Assembly (NCBI RefSeq): GCF_000310245.1
Contig: NC_020505.1
Span: forward strand, 2,080,001 to 2,144,000
Direction: 5' to 3'
From: Candidatus Sulfuricurvum sp. RIFRC-1
Lineage (GTDB): Bacteria; Campylobacterota; Campylobacteria; Campylobacterales; Sulfurimonadaceae
Length of the DNA: 64,000 nt
Shown: positions 35,281 through 43,586 of the stretch, one piece after another
Layout: each line of letters starts with the position of its first letter
Position numbering within the stretch: position 1 is the first letter of the stretch
Made by a program: the position numbers and the translations under genes
The notes under the pieces: generated by a model
What the model was told of the DNA's origin: nothing
What the model saw: the letters and a program-made list of their open reading frames with translations, nothing else
Database searches by the model: none

Positions 35281-35906
35281 ACGACCTAGACGTACAGCTC
35301 GACAACCTCGACGAACAACTGAATGCCTATGAATCCAATCAGCGATGGATGATCTACATTGGAAGTGCTTTGGGTATTTTAGTGATGGGATGGATGTTTT
35401 ATCTCTCTGATGCACTGGATGAGCTCACGGCTTTGGAAGAGCAAAACAGTGCTCTTGTGACTCAAATTGGTGAAAATTCTCCCGAAGCGTACCGTAGCAA
35501 AATAATACAAAGTGCTGAAGCAACCATCAAAGAAGAGGCTAAAAATAGCGCGTTAGAAAATGAGAAACAAGCCCTTTTACTCCAAATGGCAGCCTCTCAA
35601 GGGCTTATCTTTGATAACCGTCATTACGCCAAAATGCTCGATCTTTTACTGGAACATTCAGTCCGATTGGGGCTTAAAATCGAGCTTATGGAATCCGTAG
35701 ACACGGATAAAATTTTCTTCGGTAAAGTGAAACAGTTTAAAAAGCTGACCGTTACCGGAACGGGAAGTTTCCCTGCCATCGCCAATTTTTTAACGTTTGT
35801 CGAATCTCAAAATACGCTGGTAGAAGTTCAAAGCGTCCAAGTCCGTACAGATGAGGAGAAACCGCGTTTTGAAGCGGTTATCCTCTATATGGGGATAGAT
35901 TTATGA
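35277..35906 (+). CDS. PilO-like (MshJ position) inner-membrane protein
   Basis: 209-aa protein with a cytoplasmic N-terminus, one membrane helix (WMIYIGSALGILVMGWMFYL), a coiled coil (LTALEEQNSALVTQIGE; EKQALLLQMAASQG) and a C-terminal domain with the pattern KKLTVTGTGSFPAIANFLTFVES, which is the PilO/GspM-type fold. It overlaps genes on both sides by four bases (ATGA), so it should be made in fixed ratio with the PilMN-like protein. Confidence 0.78.
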   Translation: MNDLDVQLDNLDEQLNAYESNQRWMIYIGSALGILVMGWMFYLSDALDELTALEEQNSALVTQIGENSPEAYRSKIIQSAEATIKEEAKNSALENEKQALLLQMAASQGLIFDNRHYAKMLDLLLEHSVRLGLKIELMESVDTDKIFFGKVKQFKKLTVTGTGSFPAIANFLTFVESQNTLVEVQSVQVRTDEEKPRFEAVILYMGIDL

Positions 35907-36256
35907 GAAAACTCTCTATCGGAATCACCCTTTGTTTAAGCGTATCATTTCTACTACATGCGCAAATGTATGATCCGTTCTATAAAACGTCTAAACCAAA
36001 ATCATCTTCATCCCTCTTGCGCCCCCCTCCGCCTATGATGGCGGCAGTTCCTACCGTTACCCCAACCGTCGTGAGTGCCGTGATGAACAATAAAGCGTTT
36101 ATCAACGGTGCGTGGTACGCAATCGGCGATAAAGTCGATAACAAAGAAGTCACCTACATTCAAAACAATTTCGTCGGCCTTAAAGAGGGCAATCGCCTCA
36201 CAATGATCAGTGTCGGTTCAAACCGCCGCGTACTCGGTACAAAGGATGTTCCATGA
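35903..36256 (+). CDS. MshK/PilP-like small periplasmic protein
   Basis: 117-aa protein with signal peptide (MRKLSIGITLCLSVSFLLHA), a Pro-rich linker (LLRPPPPMMAAVPTVTPTV) and a small C-terminal beta-domain with KAFINGAWYAIGDKVDNKEV, which resembles the GspC/MshK homology region that contacts the secretin N-domains. Four-base overlaps on both sides. The assignment rests on operon position plus the AFINGxWYxxGD pattern. Confidence 0.7.
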   Translation: MRKLSIGITLCLSVSFLLHAQMYDPFYKTSKPKSSSSLLRPPPPMMAAVPTVTPTVVSAVMNNKAFINGAWYAIGDKVDNKEVTYIQNNFVGLKEGNRLTMISVGSNRRVLGTKDVP

Positions 36257-37776
36257 AAAAAATATTTTTATTGCTCGTATTATTCTTACCATTTCTGCAT
36301 GCAGAGATGTGTGAAAACAAACGTTTTAGCCTCAGCGCTTACCAAAACCGTGGCGGAGCTCTCACCCTCATGGATTTGGTACGTGATGTCGCCCAAACAT
36401 GCAACATCAGTGTTATTTTTGAGGATAAACGAGCCAAAGAGCGCCTCTCTCAACCTCTCGATATGGTTAATATCCAAGACTACACTGTCCCCGAGCTTTT
36501 TACCTTTATTTTTGACGAACATAACCTTTTTCACACTTATGATCCGCTAAAAGGCGTTGTTCGCGTCTCCTACACCAATACGGTCAATTTCAATGTCGAT
36601 TATATCAATATGTCTGAATTGACAACGGAATCAACCAAATCGATCACTGTCGGACCAAGCACCAATACCGGGGCTAACAATACCAATACTGGAACGAGCG
36701 GCACCACTTCCGGTACTGCTTCTTCAGGAACAGGAAGCAACTCCACTTCCGGTGGTTCAGGAGCGAACAGCGATTATACCAATGTGCGCGCTATTTCGAC
36801 ATTTACTTTTTGGGATCAGCTTCAAAATCATATTCAGCAAATTTTGCAAGTCGATGAAGAGTACAACGAAGCGATCAATAAAACTCTCGTAAATCGTGAT
36901 GCCGCCGTTGTCACCATCACCGGAACCAAGCGACAAATCGACGGAGTAAAACGCTATCTCAATAAACTTGAATCTCGCATGCATTCACAAGTGATGCTCG
37001 AAGCGCACCTCATCGAACTCACCTACAACGACTACAGCTCTATCGGAGTAAACTGGAGTGAGTTCAGTCTAGCATTAACCGGAAGCTATTCCAATGCCTA
37101 CACGAATGTTGTCGGTACTGCCAATCCAATTTATAAGTTTGGTATCGATTTCAATCCTGCCGGATTGATTAATTTTCTTAAAACATACGGCGATGTTGAA
37201 GTTTTATCCAACCCTAAAATCCTAACCCTGAGCAATCAGCCTGCGGTAATCAACGTCGGGCAACAGCTCAGCTATCTTTACCAAAATGGCTCGATTGCCT
37301 CATCTGATACCCAAACTTCCGCAACAACAACCAACACGCTCGGCTCTGTTTTCGTTGGGCTTACACTTAATATTATTCCTGAAGTAACGGAAGATGGCTA
37401 CATCATTATGCGAATTAATCCCATCACCAGTGAGCTCTTAAATGAGTCTGAACTTAATTCTAACACTTCAACCACCGGAACAACGACACAAACCCAACGA
37501 ACAATGCCGCCGGATACCCGTGTTAAACAGATGACCTCGATCGTCAAAGTGAAAGACGCCCAAAAAGTACTTATCGGTGGACTCATTGAGAAAAAAATAT
37601 CTAAAGATAATACGAAAGTTCCAGTGATAGGGGATGTCCCATTATTCGGCCGCTTATTTAATAACGATACCGATACCGTCCGTAAAAGCGAACTCTTTAT
37701 CCTGATCACCCCAACCTTGATCAAGCAAGATGTTTTTCCATCCATTGATGATGCCATTTTAAAGCGGTTCAACTAA
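36253..37776 (+). CDS. mshL: type IV pilus outer-membrane secretin (MshL-like)
   Basis: 507-aa secretin that forms the outer-membrane pilus channel. Signal peptide (FLLLVLFLPFLHA), an N-terminal STN/N0-like domain (LMDLVRDVAQTCNISVIFED), a Ser/Thr/Gly-rich linker of ~40 residues (around 145-180), an N1-type domain with AAVVTITGTKRQID, and the secretin core with VEVLSNPKILTLSNQPAVINVGQ and the C-terminal PVIGDVPLFGRLF. No lipoprotein Cys is present, so the pilotin route is unknown. It overlaps the gene before by four bases. Confidence 0.92.
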   Translation: MKKIFLLLVLFLPFLHAEMCENKRFSLSAYQNRGGALTLMDLVRDVAQTCNISVIFEDKRAKERLSQPLDMVNIQDYTVPELFTFIFDEHNLFHTYDPLKGVVRVSYTNTVNFNVDYINMSELTTESTKSITVGPSTNTGANNTNTGTSGTTSGTASSGTGSNSTSGGSGANSDYTNVRAISTFTFWDQLQNHIQQILQVDEEYNEAINKTLVNRDAAVVTITGTKRQIDGVKRYLNKLESRMHSQVMLEAHLIELTYNDYSSIGVNWSEFSLALTGSYSNAYTNVVGTANPIYKFGIDFNPAGLINFLKTYGDVEVLSNPKILTLSNQPAVINVGQQLSYLYQNGSIASSDTQTSATTTNTLGSVFVGLTLNIIPEVTEDGYIIMRINPITSELLNESELNSNTSTTGTTTQTQRTMPPDTRVKQMTSIVKVKDAQKVLIGGLIEKKISKDNTKVPVIGDVPLFGRLFNNDTDTVRKSELFILITPTLIKQDVFPSIDDAILKRFN

Positions 37777-37777
37777 G

Positions 37778-38572
37778 ATGTCAAAATGGCTTGAAGCGGC
37801 AGATCAGTTCGAAGAGCGACGCGACAGTCGCGATTATTTTGAGATGCAAAGTGCCCTTGGGGCGATTGAAAAAATCCACACTATTTTAAGCGGAACCTCT
37901 CGTCAACTCATTTTTTTGATCGGCGAACCGGGAAGCGGGAAAACCTTTCTTCTCAATTTTTTGTACGAACAGATGGCAGATCAACGCCATGTTATCTTGA
38001 TCGAGACCCCGTTTATCACCCCTCTTAATCTCCTTTATCAACTGATTCGGCACAAAGGGATAGAACCCTATGGTGAAAATATCGAACAACTCCGCACGCA
38101 AGCGATAGAACTTTATGCTTCAAATGATCATGTCATTATGATTGACGAAGCACAACTCCTAAGTACCGAGATGAGAGAATTTATCCGTATTCTTGCCGAT
38201 TCGAAAGCATTCTGGTTTATGCTGGCAATGCACAAAACTGAAGGTGAGGCCATTTTGCGTGCTCCCCATTTTAAAAGCCGCCCGCACAAAGTGATCGAAC
38301 TCATACCGCTCACCCTCGTCGAAGGGAAAAACTATCTTCATCGAGAATTAATGCGCATTGGATTTTCCGAGATTATCGAAGAGATTCCCCCTAAAATGCT
38401 CAAACAAGCGCATCAAATCAGCAATGGAAATTTTCGAAATTTTAAAAAACTGTTTTACCACCTGTTTCATCTTCTTCACTACACCAACGTAAACGGTAAA
38501 ACCAAATACCTTCGCCCCTCAAAATGTACCCTAACCATGGCGGCAATGGATGCGGAGCTTCTTGATGATTAA
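37778..38572 (+). CDS. mshM: ExeA/MshM-type AAA ATPase
   Basis: 264-aa P-loop ATPase of the GspA/ExeA group: Walker A LIGEPGSGKTF near residue 47, Walker B VIMIDEAQLL, followed by the sensor-like LIPLTLVEGKNYLHREL. MshM-type proteins lack the membrane helix and peptidoglycan-binding domain of ExeA and help assemble the secretin. It starts one base after the secretin stop. Confidence 0.82.
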   Translation: MSKWLEAADQFEERRDSRDYFEMQSALGAIEKIHTILSGTSRQLIFLIGEPGSGKTFLLNFLYEQMADQRHVILIETPFITPLNLLYQLIRHKGIEPYGENIEQLRTQAIELYASNDHVIMIDEAQLLSTEMREFIRILADSKAFWFMLAMHKTEGEAILRAPHFKSRPHKVIELIPLTLVEGKNYLHRELMRIGFSEIIEEIPPKMLKQAHQISNGNFRNFKKLFYHLFHLLHYTNVNGKTKYLRPSKCTLTMAAMDAELLDD

Positions 38573-39548
38573 TAATTTTGACAACCTTGTAGAGCGCTGC
38601 AGCAAATTACGCCGCCGCCGGATGATTCGGCTCTCGATGTTTATTACCGGAGCTATCCTCTTCCTCATTGCAATGGCTGCCCTCTATATCCAATGGACGA
38701 TGTTATCACAGCCCGAAACACCGAAAAAATTGCCTCCGATTGTCCCTAAAAGCCAATATATTCCGGCAACACCATCAACACCTGCTGTACAACAGCTTCA
38801 GGCACCACTAACAGTTGTATATTCGCTGCCGATGCGAGATACTTCGAAAACACGTGCGTTTATCGTTCAACTTACCTCCAGTAAATCCTTCGCCGATATT
38901 AATGCATCGCGTCATAAAATTCCATCCAAATATCTGCCCAGTTTGGCAATTTACGCCATCAACGGATTTTATACTTTACGTTATATTGATATTTATGATC
39001 GTGCATCGTTACCGCATGCGATCGAGTATTTTAAATCCTTGGGATTCTCATCACCAACCGCTTATAAATACAATCCTGAACGTATTGCGATTTCAGAGCA
39101 AAATATCCCAAAATTAAGTGCCATACCAACTTCAATGGCCCCTATAACCAATGAGATTCCGATACCGGTTGCACCACCCGCTGCCCCCATTGCCGCACCG
39201 GCTAAAAATCTCTCCGGCAATCGTTTATTCAGTGTTCAGACCTCTACCCAAAACACTACGGCCGATTTTATCACCGCATATCGATCCAATCCGAAATACG
39301 AAACCGCATTGATCATCGCCCGTGAATTTTACACTCAGGAAAATTTTGTTGATTCCGCCATTTGGGCTAAAAAAGCGAATCAACTCAATCGTGAAGCCGA
39401 AGAAGCATGGCTTTTATACGCGAAATCGTACTACGCACAAGGGCGAAAGAGTGAAGCGATCAATATCTTGGAACTCTATCTCAACTACAAAGATTCTAAA
39501 ACTGCTTCCGAACTGGTTCGGACGTGGAAACTAAACAGCACAAACTAA
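38565..39548 (+). CDS. MshN-like TPR protein
   Basis: 327-aa bitopic protein: short cytoplasmic basic start (CSKLRRRRMIRL), one membrane helix (LSMFITGAILFLIAMAALYIQW), a Pro/Ala-rich periplasmic linker, a SPOR-like middle part (PMRDTSKTRAFIVQLTSSKS onward) and C-terminal TPR repeats (residues ~235-327, with AKKANQLNREAEEAWLLYAK and EAINILELYLN). ATG 38565 is chosen because GGAG lies seven bases before it inside the ATPase gene. In MSHA loci this slot is MshN. It may link the pilus platform to peptidoglycan. Confidence 0.68.
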   Translation: MINNFDNLVERCSKLRRRRMIRLSMFITGAILFLIAMAALYIQWTMLSQPETPKKLPPIVPKSQYIPATPSTPAVQQLQAPLTVVYSLPMRDTSKTRAFIVQLTSSKSFADINASRHKIPSKYLPSLAIYAINGFYTLRYIDIYDRASLPHAIEYFKSLGFSSPTAYKYNPERIAISEQNIPKLSAIPTSMAPITNEIPIPVAPPAAPIAAPAKNLSGNRLFSVQTSTQNTTADFITAYRSNPKYETALIIAREFYTQENFVDSAIWAKKANQLNREAEEAWLLYAKSYYAQGRKSEAINILELYLNYKDSKTASELVRTWKLNSTN

Positions 39549-39558
39549 GGGGAAGAGG

Positions 39559-41235
39559 ATGATCCGACAACAAGTACGATTGGGAGATTTGCTCATTTCC
39601 GAGGGGCTTATTAGCGCTGATCAGCTCGAGCATGCCCTCCAACAGCAAAAAGAGTCCGGTTACAGCAAAAAACTGGGGGAAGTTCTCGTTGATGAGGGGA
39701 TGGTATCGCATAAAGAGATGGCCCTGCTCCTCTCTAAACAACTCAAAATCGATTTTGTCGACCTCTTCGGTGAAAAGATCGATTTCCAATCTCTCGCCAA
39801 ATTTTCCATCTCTTTGCTCACAGCCGCCAAAGCAATCCCGTTTAAAGAAGATGAGGATTACGTCTATATCGCCACCTCCGATCCGTTAAACTTCGATGCT
39901 CTCGAAGCGCTGGAGCGTAATATCGCGACCAAACCAATCAAGGTTTTTTTATCGCTGAGCGAAGACATTGCTCATATTTTTCAACGTCTTGAAATCATCA
40001 AAAAAACTCAGAGTATCGCCGCAGAAGTTAAAAAAGAGATTAATAATGAAGGGTCCAAAGGGGTCGATGGTGATGCCAGTGCCGTTATGCAGCTCATCAA
40101 TCTTATCATTAAAGATGCAGTTTTGCGACGAGCCAGTGACATCCATATCGAACCGGAGCTGCGTTCCATGTCGGTGCGAGCACGTGTCGATGGAATCTTA
40201 CAAGAGACTTTCGTCTTTGATTTGGATATTTATACGGCGCTTAATTCACGCATTAAACTTTTGGGAAATCTCGACATTTCTGAACGACGGAAAGCCCAAG
40301 ACGGTCGCTTTAGCCTCGATGTTGCGGGGGGAAAATACGATTTCCGTCTCTCCAGTACCCCAACCTTGTTCGGGGAATCAATCGTTATGAGGATTTTGGA
40401 TCAACAAAAGATTCTTCTTAAACTTCATGAACTTGGATTTGAAAATAAAAATCTAGAGAAGTTCAATGAAATCATCCACGCACCATTCGGTATTGTCCTC
40501 ATCACAGGCCCGACCGGAAGCGGTAAAACGACCACCCTTTATGCGGCACTCAATGAAGTAAAAAGTATCGAAAATAAAGTTCTCACAATCGAAGATCCTA
40601 TCGAGTATCAACTTCCTCTGGTACAACAGGTTCAAGTCAATGAGCGGGTAGGCTTTAGTTTCCTCGAAGCGCTAAAATCCTTTTTACGACAAGACCCTGA
40701 TATCATCCTCGTAGGGGAGATTCGCGATTTTGAAACCCTCAATTCCGCAGCACAAGCGTCATTGACGGGTCACCTTGTTTTCTCAACACTTCATACCAAC
40801 GATGCGCCAAGTGCGATTGGACGGATGGTTCAGATGGGATTACAAAGCTATCTTATTGCCGATTCACTGGTCGGAATCGTTGCACAGCGATTGGTACGTA
40901 AAATCTGTAATGAATGTAAAATGGAGATTAAACCGCACAAAAATCTTCTCCGCCGTGTCGAGCGCTGGATTAGCGAAGATGCAAAATTTTATGCCGGAAA
41001 AGGGTGTCCGAAATGCAATAATACCGGTTATTCCGGGCGGATTTTGATCTCTGAAATTTTGATGGTCAATGAAACCATTGCCAAAATGGTTGCCGATGAA
41101 GCATCCAAATACGAAATTTCCCGTTATGCCCAAGAGAATGAAGGATTTGAACCGATGGTCATTGATGGACTCAGCAAAACACTACGCGGTATCACCACCC
41201 TCGAAGAGATTCTCCGTGTCACAAAAGAGCTGTAA
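39559..41235 (+). CDS. mshE: MshE-type pilus extension ATPase with c-di-GMP-binding motifs
   Basis: 558-aa hexameric ATPase of the GspE/PilB class that powers pilin polymerisation. N-terminal MshEN domain with two 24-residue motifs: RLGDLLISEGLI...L...L..Q at residues 7-30 (full match) and KLGEVLVDEGMV at 38-61 (near match). The C-terminal motor has Walker A GPTGSGKTTTLY, the Asp box (IEDPIEYQLPLVQQVQV), Walker B ILVGEIRDFETL and His box (STLHTNDAPS), plus a zinc-binding set (CNECKMEI ... GCPKCNNTGY). The motifs indicate control by cyclic di-GMP, as shown for Vibrio MshE. Confidence 0.93.
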   Translation: MIRQQVRLGDLLISEGLISADQLEHALQQQKESGYSKKLGEVLVDEGMVSHKEMALLLSKQLKIDFVDLFGEKIDFQSLAKFSISLLTAAKAIPFKEDEDYVYIATSDPLNFDALEALERNIATKPIKVFLSLSEDIAHIFQRLEIIKKTQSIAAEVKKEINNEGSKGVDGDASAVMQLINLIIKDAVLRRASDIHIEPELRSMSVRARVDGILQETFVFDLDIYTALNSRIKLLGNLDISERRKAQDGRFSLDVAGGKYDFRLSSTPTLFGESIVMRILDQQKILLKLHELGFENKNLEKFNEIIHAPFGIVLITGPTGSGKTTTLYAALNEVKSIENKVLTIEDPIEYQLPLVQQVQVNERVGFSFLEALKSFLRQDPDIILVGEIRDFETLNSAAQASLTGHLVFSTLHTNDAPSAIGRMVQMGLQSYLIADSLVGIVAQRLVRKICNECKMEIKPHKNLLRRVERWISEDAKFYAGKGCPKCNNTGYSGRILISEILMVNETIAKMVADEASKYEISRYAQENEGFEPMVIDGLSKTLRGITTLEEILRVTKEL

Positions 41236-42474
41236 ATGAAATTTTTTCGGGTGCGATACAAACAAGGGAAACGAAAATTTTCCACAACATTTGAAGCAGC
41301 CCATAAAGCTGAAGCACTCAGAAAATTCCGTGATAAATCTCTCGGTGTACCCGTCGAAGTCAAAGAGATATCTGAACCTTTCTCGATGAAATTCGACCGT
41401 TTTAAAAAACGTTTTACCAATCCGATCCAAAACCGACGGGTCAAAGATGAAGCCTACATCACCTTTTTGGATCAACTCTCTACAATGCTCGATGCAGGGA
41501 TGCCGATCAATACCTGTCTGGCGGAAAGTATCAACGATACCCAAGACCCGATGCTCAAAGCTATTTTTACCACCGTACTTCAAGATATCGAAAGCGGACT
41601 CAGCCTCAGTAAATCTGTCGTCAATTATCAAAAACAGCTGGGAAGTTTATCATTGTCGATGTTTGAACTCGGAGAGCAAACCGGAACTCTCAGCAATGCC
41701 ATTACCAAACTCTCCGCCATCTTGCAGCAAATATTCGATAATCGCCAGAAGCTCAAAAAAGCAACAAGGTATCCTCTCTTTATCATTGTAGCGATGAGTA
41801 TCGCTTTTACCGTAGTGATTACCTTCGTGGTTCCCCAATTTCAATCTTTTTTTGAACAATCGGGGATGGAGCTCCCCTTCCCGACCAAGCTCCTCTTATG
41901 GACTGAACACGCAATCACAACTTATGGCCCCTATATCATGGTAGGAGCCATCTCTTTATCCGTATCGTTTAGTATGGCATATGCCAGGAACCCAAAACTC
42001 CGCCTTAAAACCGATCAATATTTTCTTCGGATTTACATTGTCGGCAAAGTAACCTATTATGCGATGATCGGACGTTTTATCTATCTGTTCAACGTCCTCA
42101 CCGATGCGGGAATTCCGATGATCGATGCACTCGAAATTGCTATGGGTGTCGTGGATAACACCTATATCAAACAAGAACTTCGGAAAATCCCTGTTGCCAT
42201 CGAGGATGGCCGCTCCTTAGCCCAGGGTTTTAATGAAAGCGGACAATTCGAGGGGATGATACTGCAAATGATCAAAGCGGGAGAGAGCAGCGGATCATTG
42301 GGAAAAATGCTGGGTAAAGTAAATCGGGTGTATAATAACCGTTATGACTATATTGTCGATAATGTTGCTACTTTAATCGAGCCGATTTTGATTGCCGCAA
42401 TCGCCGGATTTGTGCTACTATTGGCACTCGGGATCTTTTTACCGATGTGGTCAATGGTCGATATCGCAGGATAA
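41236..42474 (+). CDS. mshG: MshG/PilC-type inner-membrane platform protein
   Basis: 412-aa GspF-family protein that connects the ATPase to pilin assembly. Two GspF domains each begin with the FLDQLSTMLDAGMPINTCL / FIYLFNVLTDAGIPMIDAL pattern, with membrane helices ALFIIVAMSIAFTVVITFV-like in the middle and VLLLALGIFLPMWSMVDIA at the end. The N-terminal 50 residues are basic and cytoplasmic. It starts directly after the ATPase stop and is followed four bases later by a 31-codon reading frame. Confidence 0.92.
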   Translation: MKFFRVRYKQGKRKFSTTFEAAHKAEALRKFRDKSLGVPVEVKEISEPFSMKFDRFKKRFTNPIQNRRVKDEAYITFLDQLSTMLDAGMPINTCLAESINDTQDPMLKAIFTTVLQDIESGLSLSKSVVNYQKQLGSLSLSMFELGEQTGTLSNAITKLSAILQQIFDNRQKLKKATRYPLFIIVAMSIAFTVVITFVVPQFQSFFEQSGMELPFPTKLLLWTEHAITTYGPYIMVGAISLSVSFSMAYARNPKLRLKTDQYFLRIYIVGKVTYYAMIGRFIYLFNVLTDAGIPMIDALEIAMGVVDNTYIKQELRKIPVAIEDGRSLAQGFNESGQFEGMILQMIKAGESSGSLGKMLGKVNRVYNNRYDYIVDNVATLIEPILIAAIAGFVLLLALGIFLPMWSMVDIAG

Positions 42475-42477
42475 ACA

Positions 42478-42573
42478 ATGGAACTTGAAACCGGAACCAT
42501 CAGCGTCGCTATAATGAGTACGATTATCCTCGCGTTCGGGCTATGGATTATTCATAAAATAACCAATATTTAA
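42478..42573 (+). CDS. 31-aa single-helix membrane microprotein
   Basis: A very short frame directly behind mshG: ATG 42478 with AGGA six bases upstream (overlapping the mshG stop) and TAA at 42571-42573. The product has an acidic start (MELETGT), a hydrophobic helix of about 20 residues (ISVAIMSTIILAFGLWIIH) and a short basic tail (KITNI). The ideal ribosome binding site, the membrane topology and the position support a real gene. Its stop overlaps the murG stop on the other strand. Function unknown; it may stabilise MshG or another pilus component. Confidence 0.6.
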   Translation: MELETGTISVAIMSTIILAFGLWIIHKITNI

Positions 42574-43586
42574 AGACCTTCTTCAATCTTTTGGATAATA
42601 TTTTCTGCCCCGTTAGGGTGGATCAATTGACCCAAGGTTTCACTTTTAGAGCGTATGTCAGAGTTAATCGCTGCTTGAAGTTTAAATACCAAACCATCCT
42701 GTTGACGCTCACACCACCCTGCATTATGATCAATGATATAACGGGCATTATGGTATTGGTGATCCCCTGCCGCACTCGGATAAGGGATATAAAATGCAGG
42801 GACATTCGAAGCACATAACTCCCATAGGGTACTTGCCCCCGACCTGCTTACCGCAAAATCACTCCGCCCGATCAGTTCAACAATTTGGTTTGTAAACCCA
42901 TACACTTCCGCATTAATCCCCAACGCATGATAGGCGGCTCGGACACGTTCTTCTTCTTTGATTCCGCATTGATGGATAATATGCATAGCACCATGATCCA
43001 GCCATGGTGCTATCTCAAGGGCTAAATCATTAATGAACTTCGCTCCCTGAGAGCCTCCGAGGAAAATAACCGTTTTAATGCTGTCACGAATACGCGCATT
43101 TTGAAAATAACGTTCATTGACCGGATAATCGCAATGATTTTCACCCTCTTCATACGAGCTGTAAAACCCTTTGGCATACCCTCGGAGCAATCGGTTCAAT
43201 TTACCGGTAACGGCGTTTTGTTCATGAATATAGAGAGGTGTTTTGGTAAGCAAGGCAGCCAATGCCGCCGGTGCCGCCGAAAAACCGCCGACACTGACGA
43301 CTGCATCGGCGTTAAAATCGGCTATCACTTCTTTTGACGCTGCCACCGCTTTGAGGATTTTCCACAATGCCCCCAGTTTAGCAAAACCGCGTTTATTGAC
43401 AACCCCCGTTGTCTCTAAAAAATGGGTTGCTTCAAAAAGGGTACTCTCACCAAACCATTGACGATCCTGACCTGAAGTCGAACCGATAAAGACGACACGA
43501 TGACCTCTAGCTTTAGCCGCCTCAGCAAGCGATAAAGCAATAACCAAATGTCCGCCTGTCCCCCCGCCCGTAAAGATAATATTCAT
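42570..43586 (-). CDS. murG: UDP-GlcNAc:lipid I transferase
   Basis: Membrane-associated glycosyltransferase that converts lipid I to lipid II in peptidoglycan synthesis. The 338-aa protein has the N-terminal FTGGGTGGHLVIALSLAEA loop, VSVGGFSAAPAALAA, and the donor-binding SRSGASTLWELCASNVPAFYIPYPSAAGDHQ. It overlaps ftsW by four bases (ATGA), so the flippase-type/elongation partner and MurG are coupled. Its end meets the MSHA-like operon tail-to-tail. Confidence 0.96.
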   Translation of the reverse strand: MNIIFTGGGTGGHLVIALSLAEAAKARGHRVVFIGSTSGQDRQWFGESTLFEATHFLETTGVVNKRGFAKLGALWKILKAVAASKEVIADFNADAVVSVGGFSAAPAALAALLTKTPLYIHEQNAVTGKLNRLLRGYAKGFYSSYEEGENHCDYPVNERYFQNARIRDSIKTVIFLGGSQGAKFINDLALEIAPWLDHGAMHIIHQCGIKEEERVRAAYHALGINAEVYGFTNQIVELIGRSDFAVSRSGASTLWELCASNVPAFYIPYPSAAGDHQYHNARYIIDHNAGWCERQQDGLVFKLQAAINSDIRSKSETLGQLIHPNGAENIIQKIEEGL

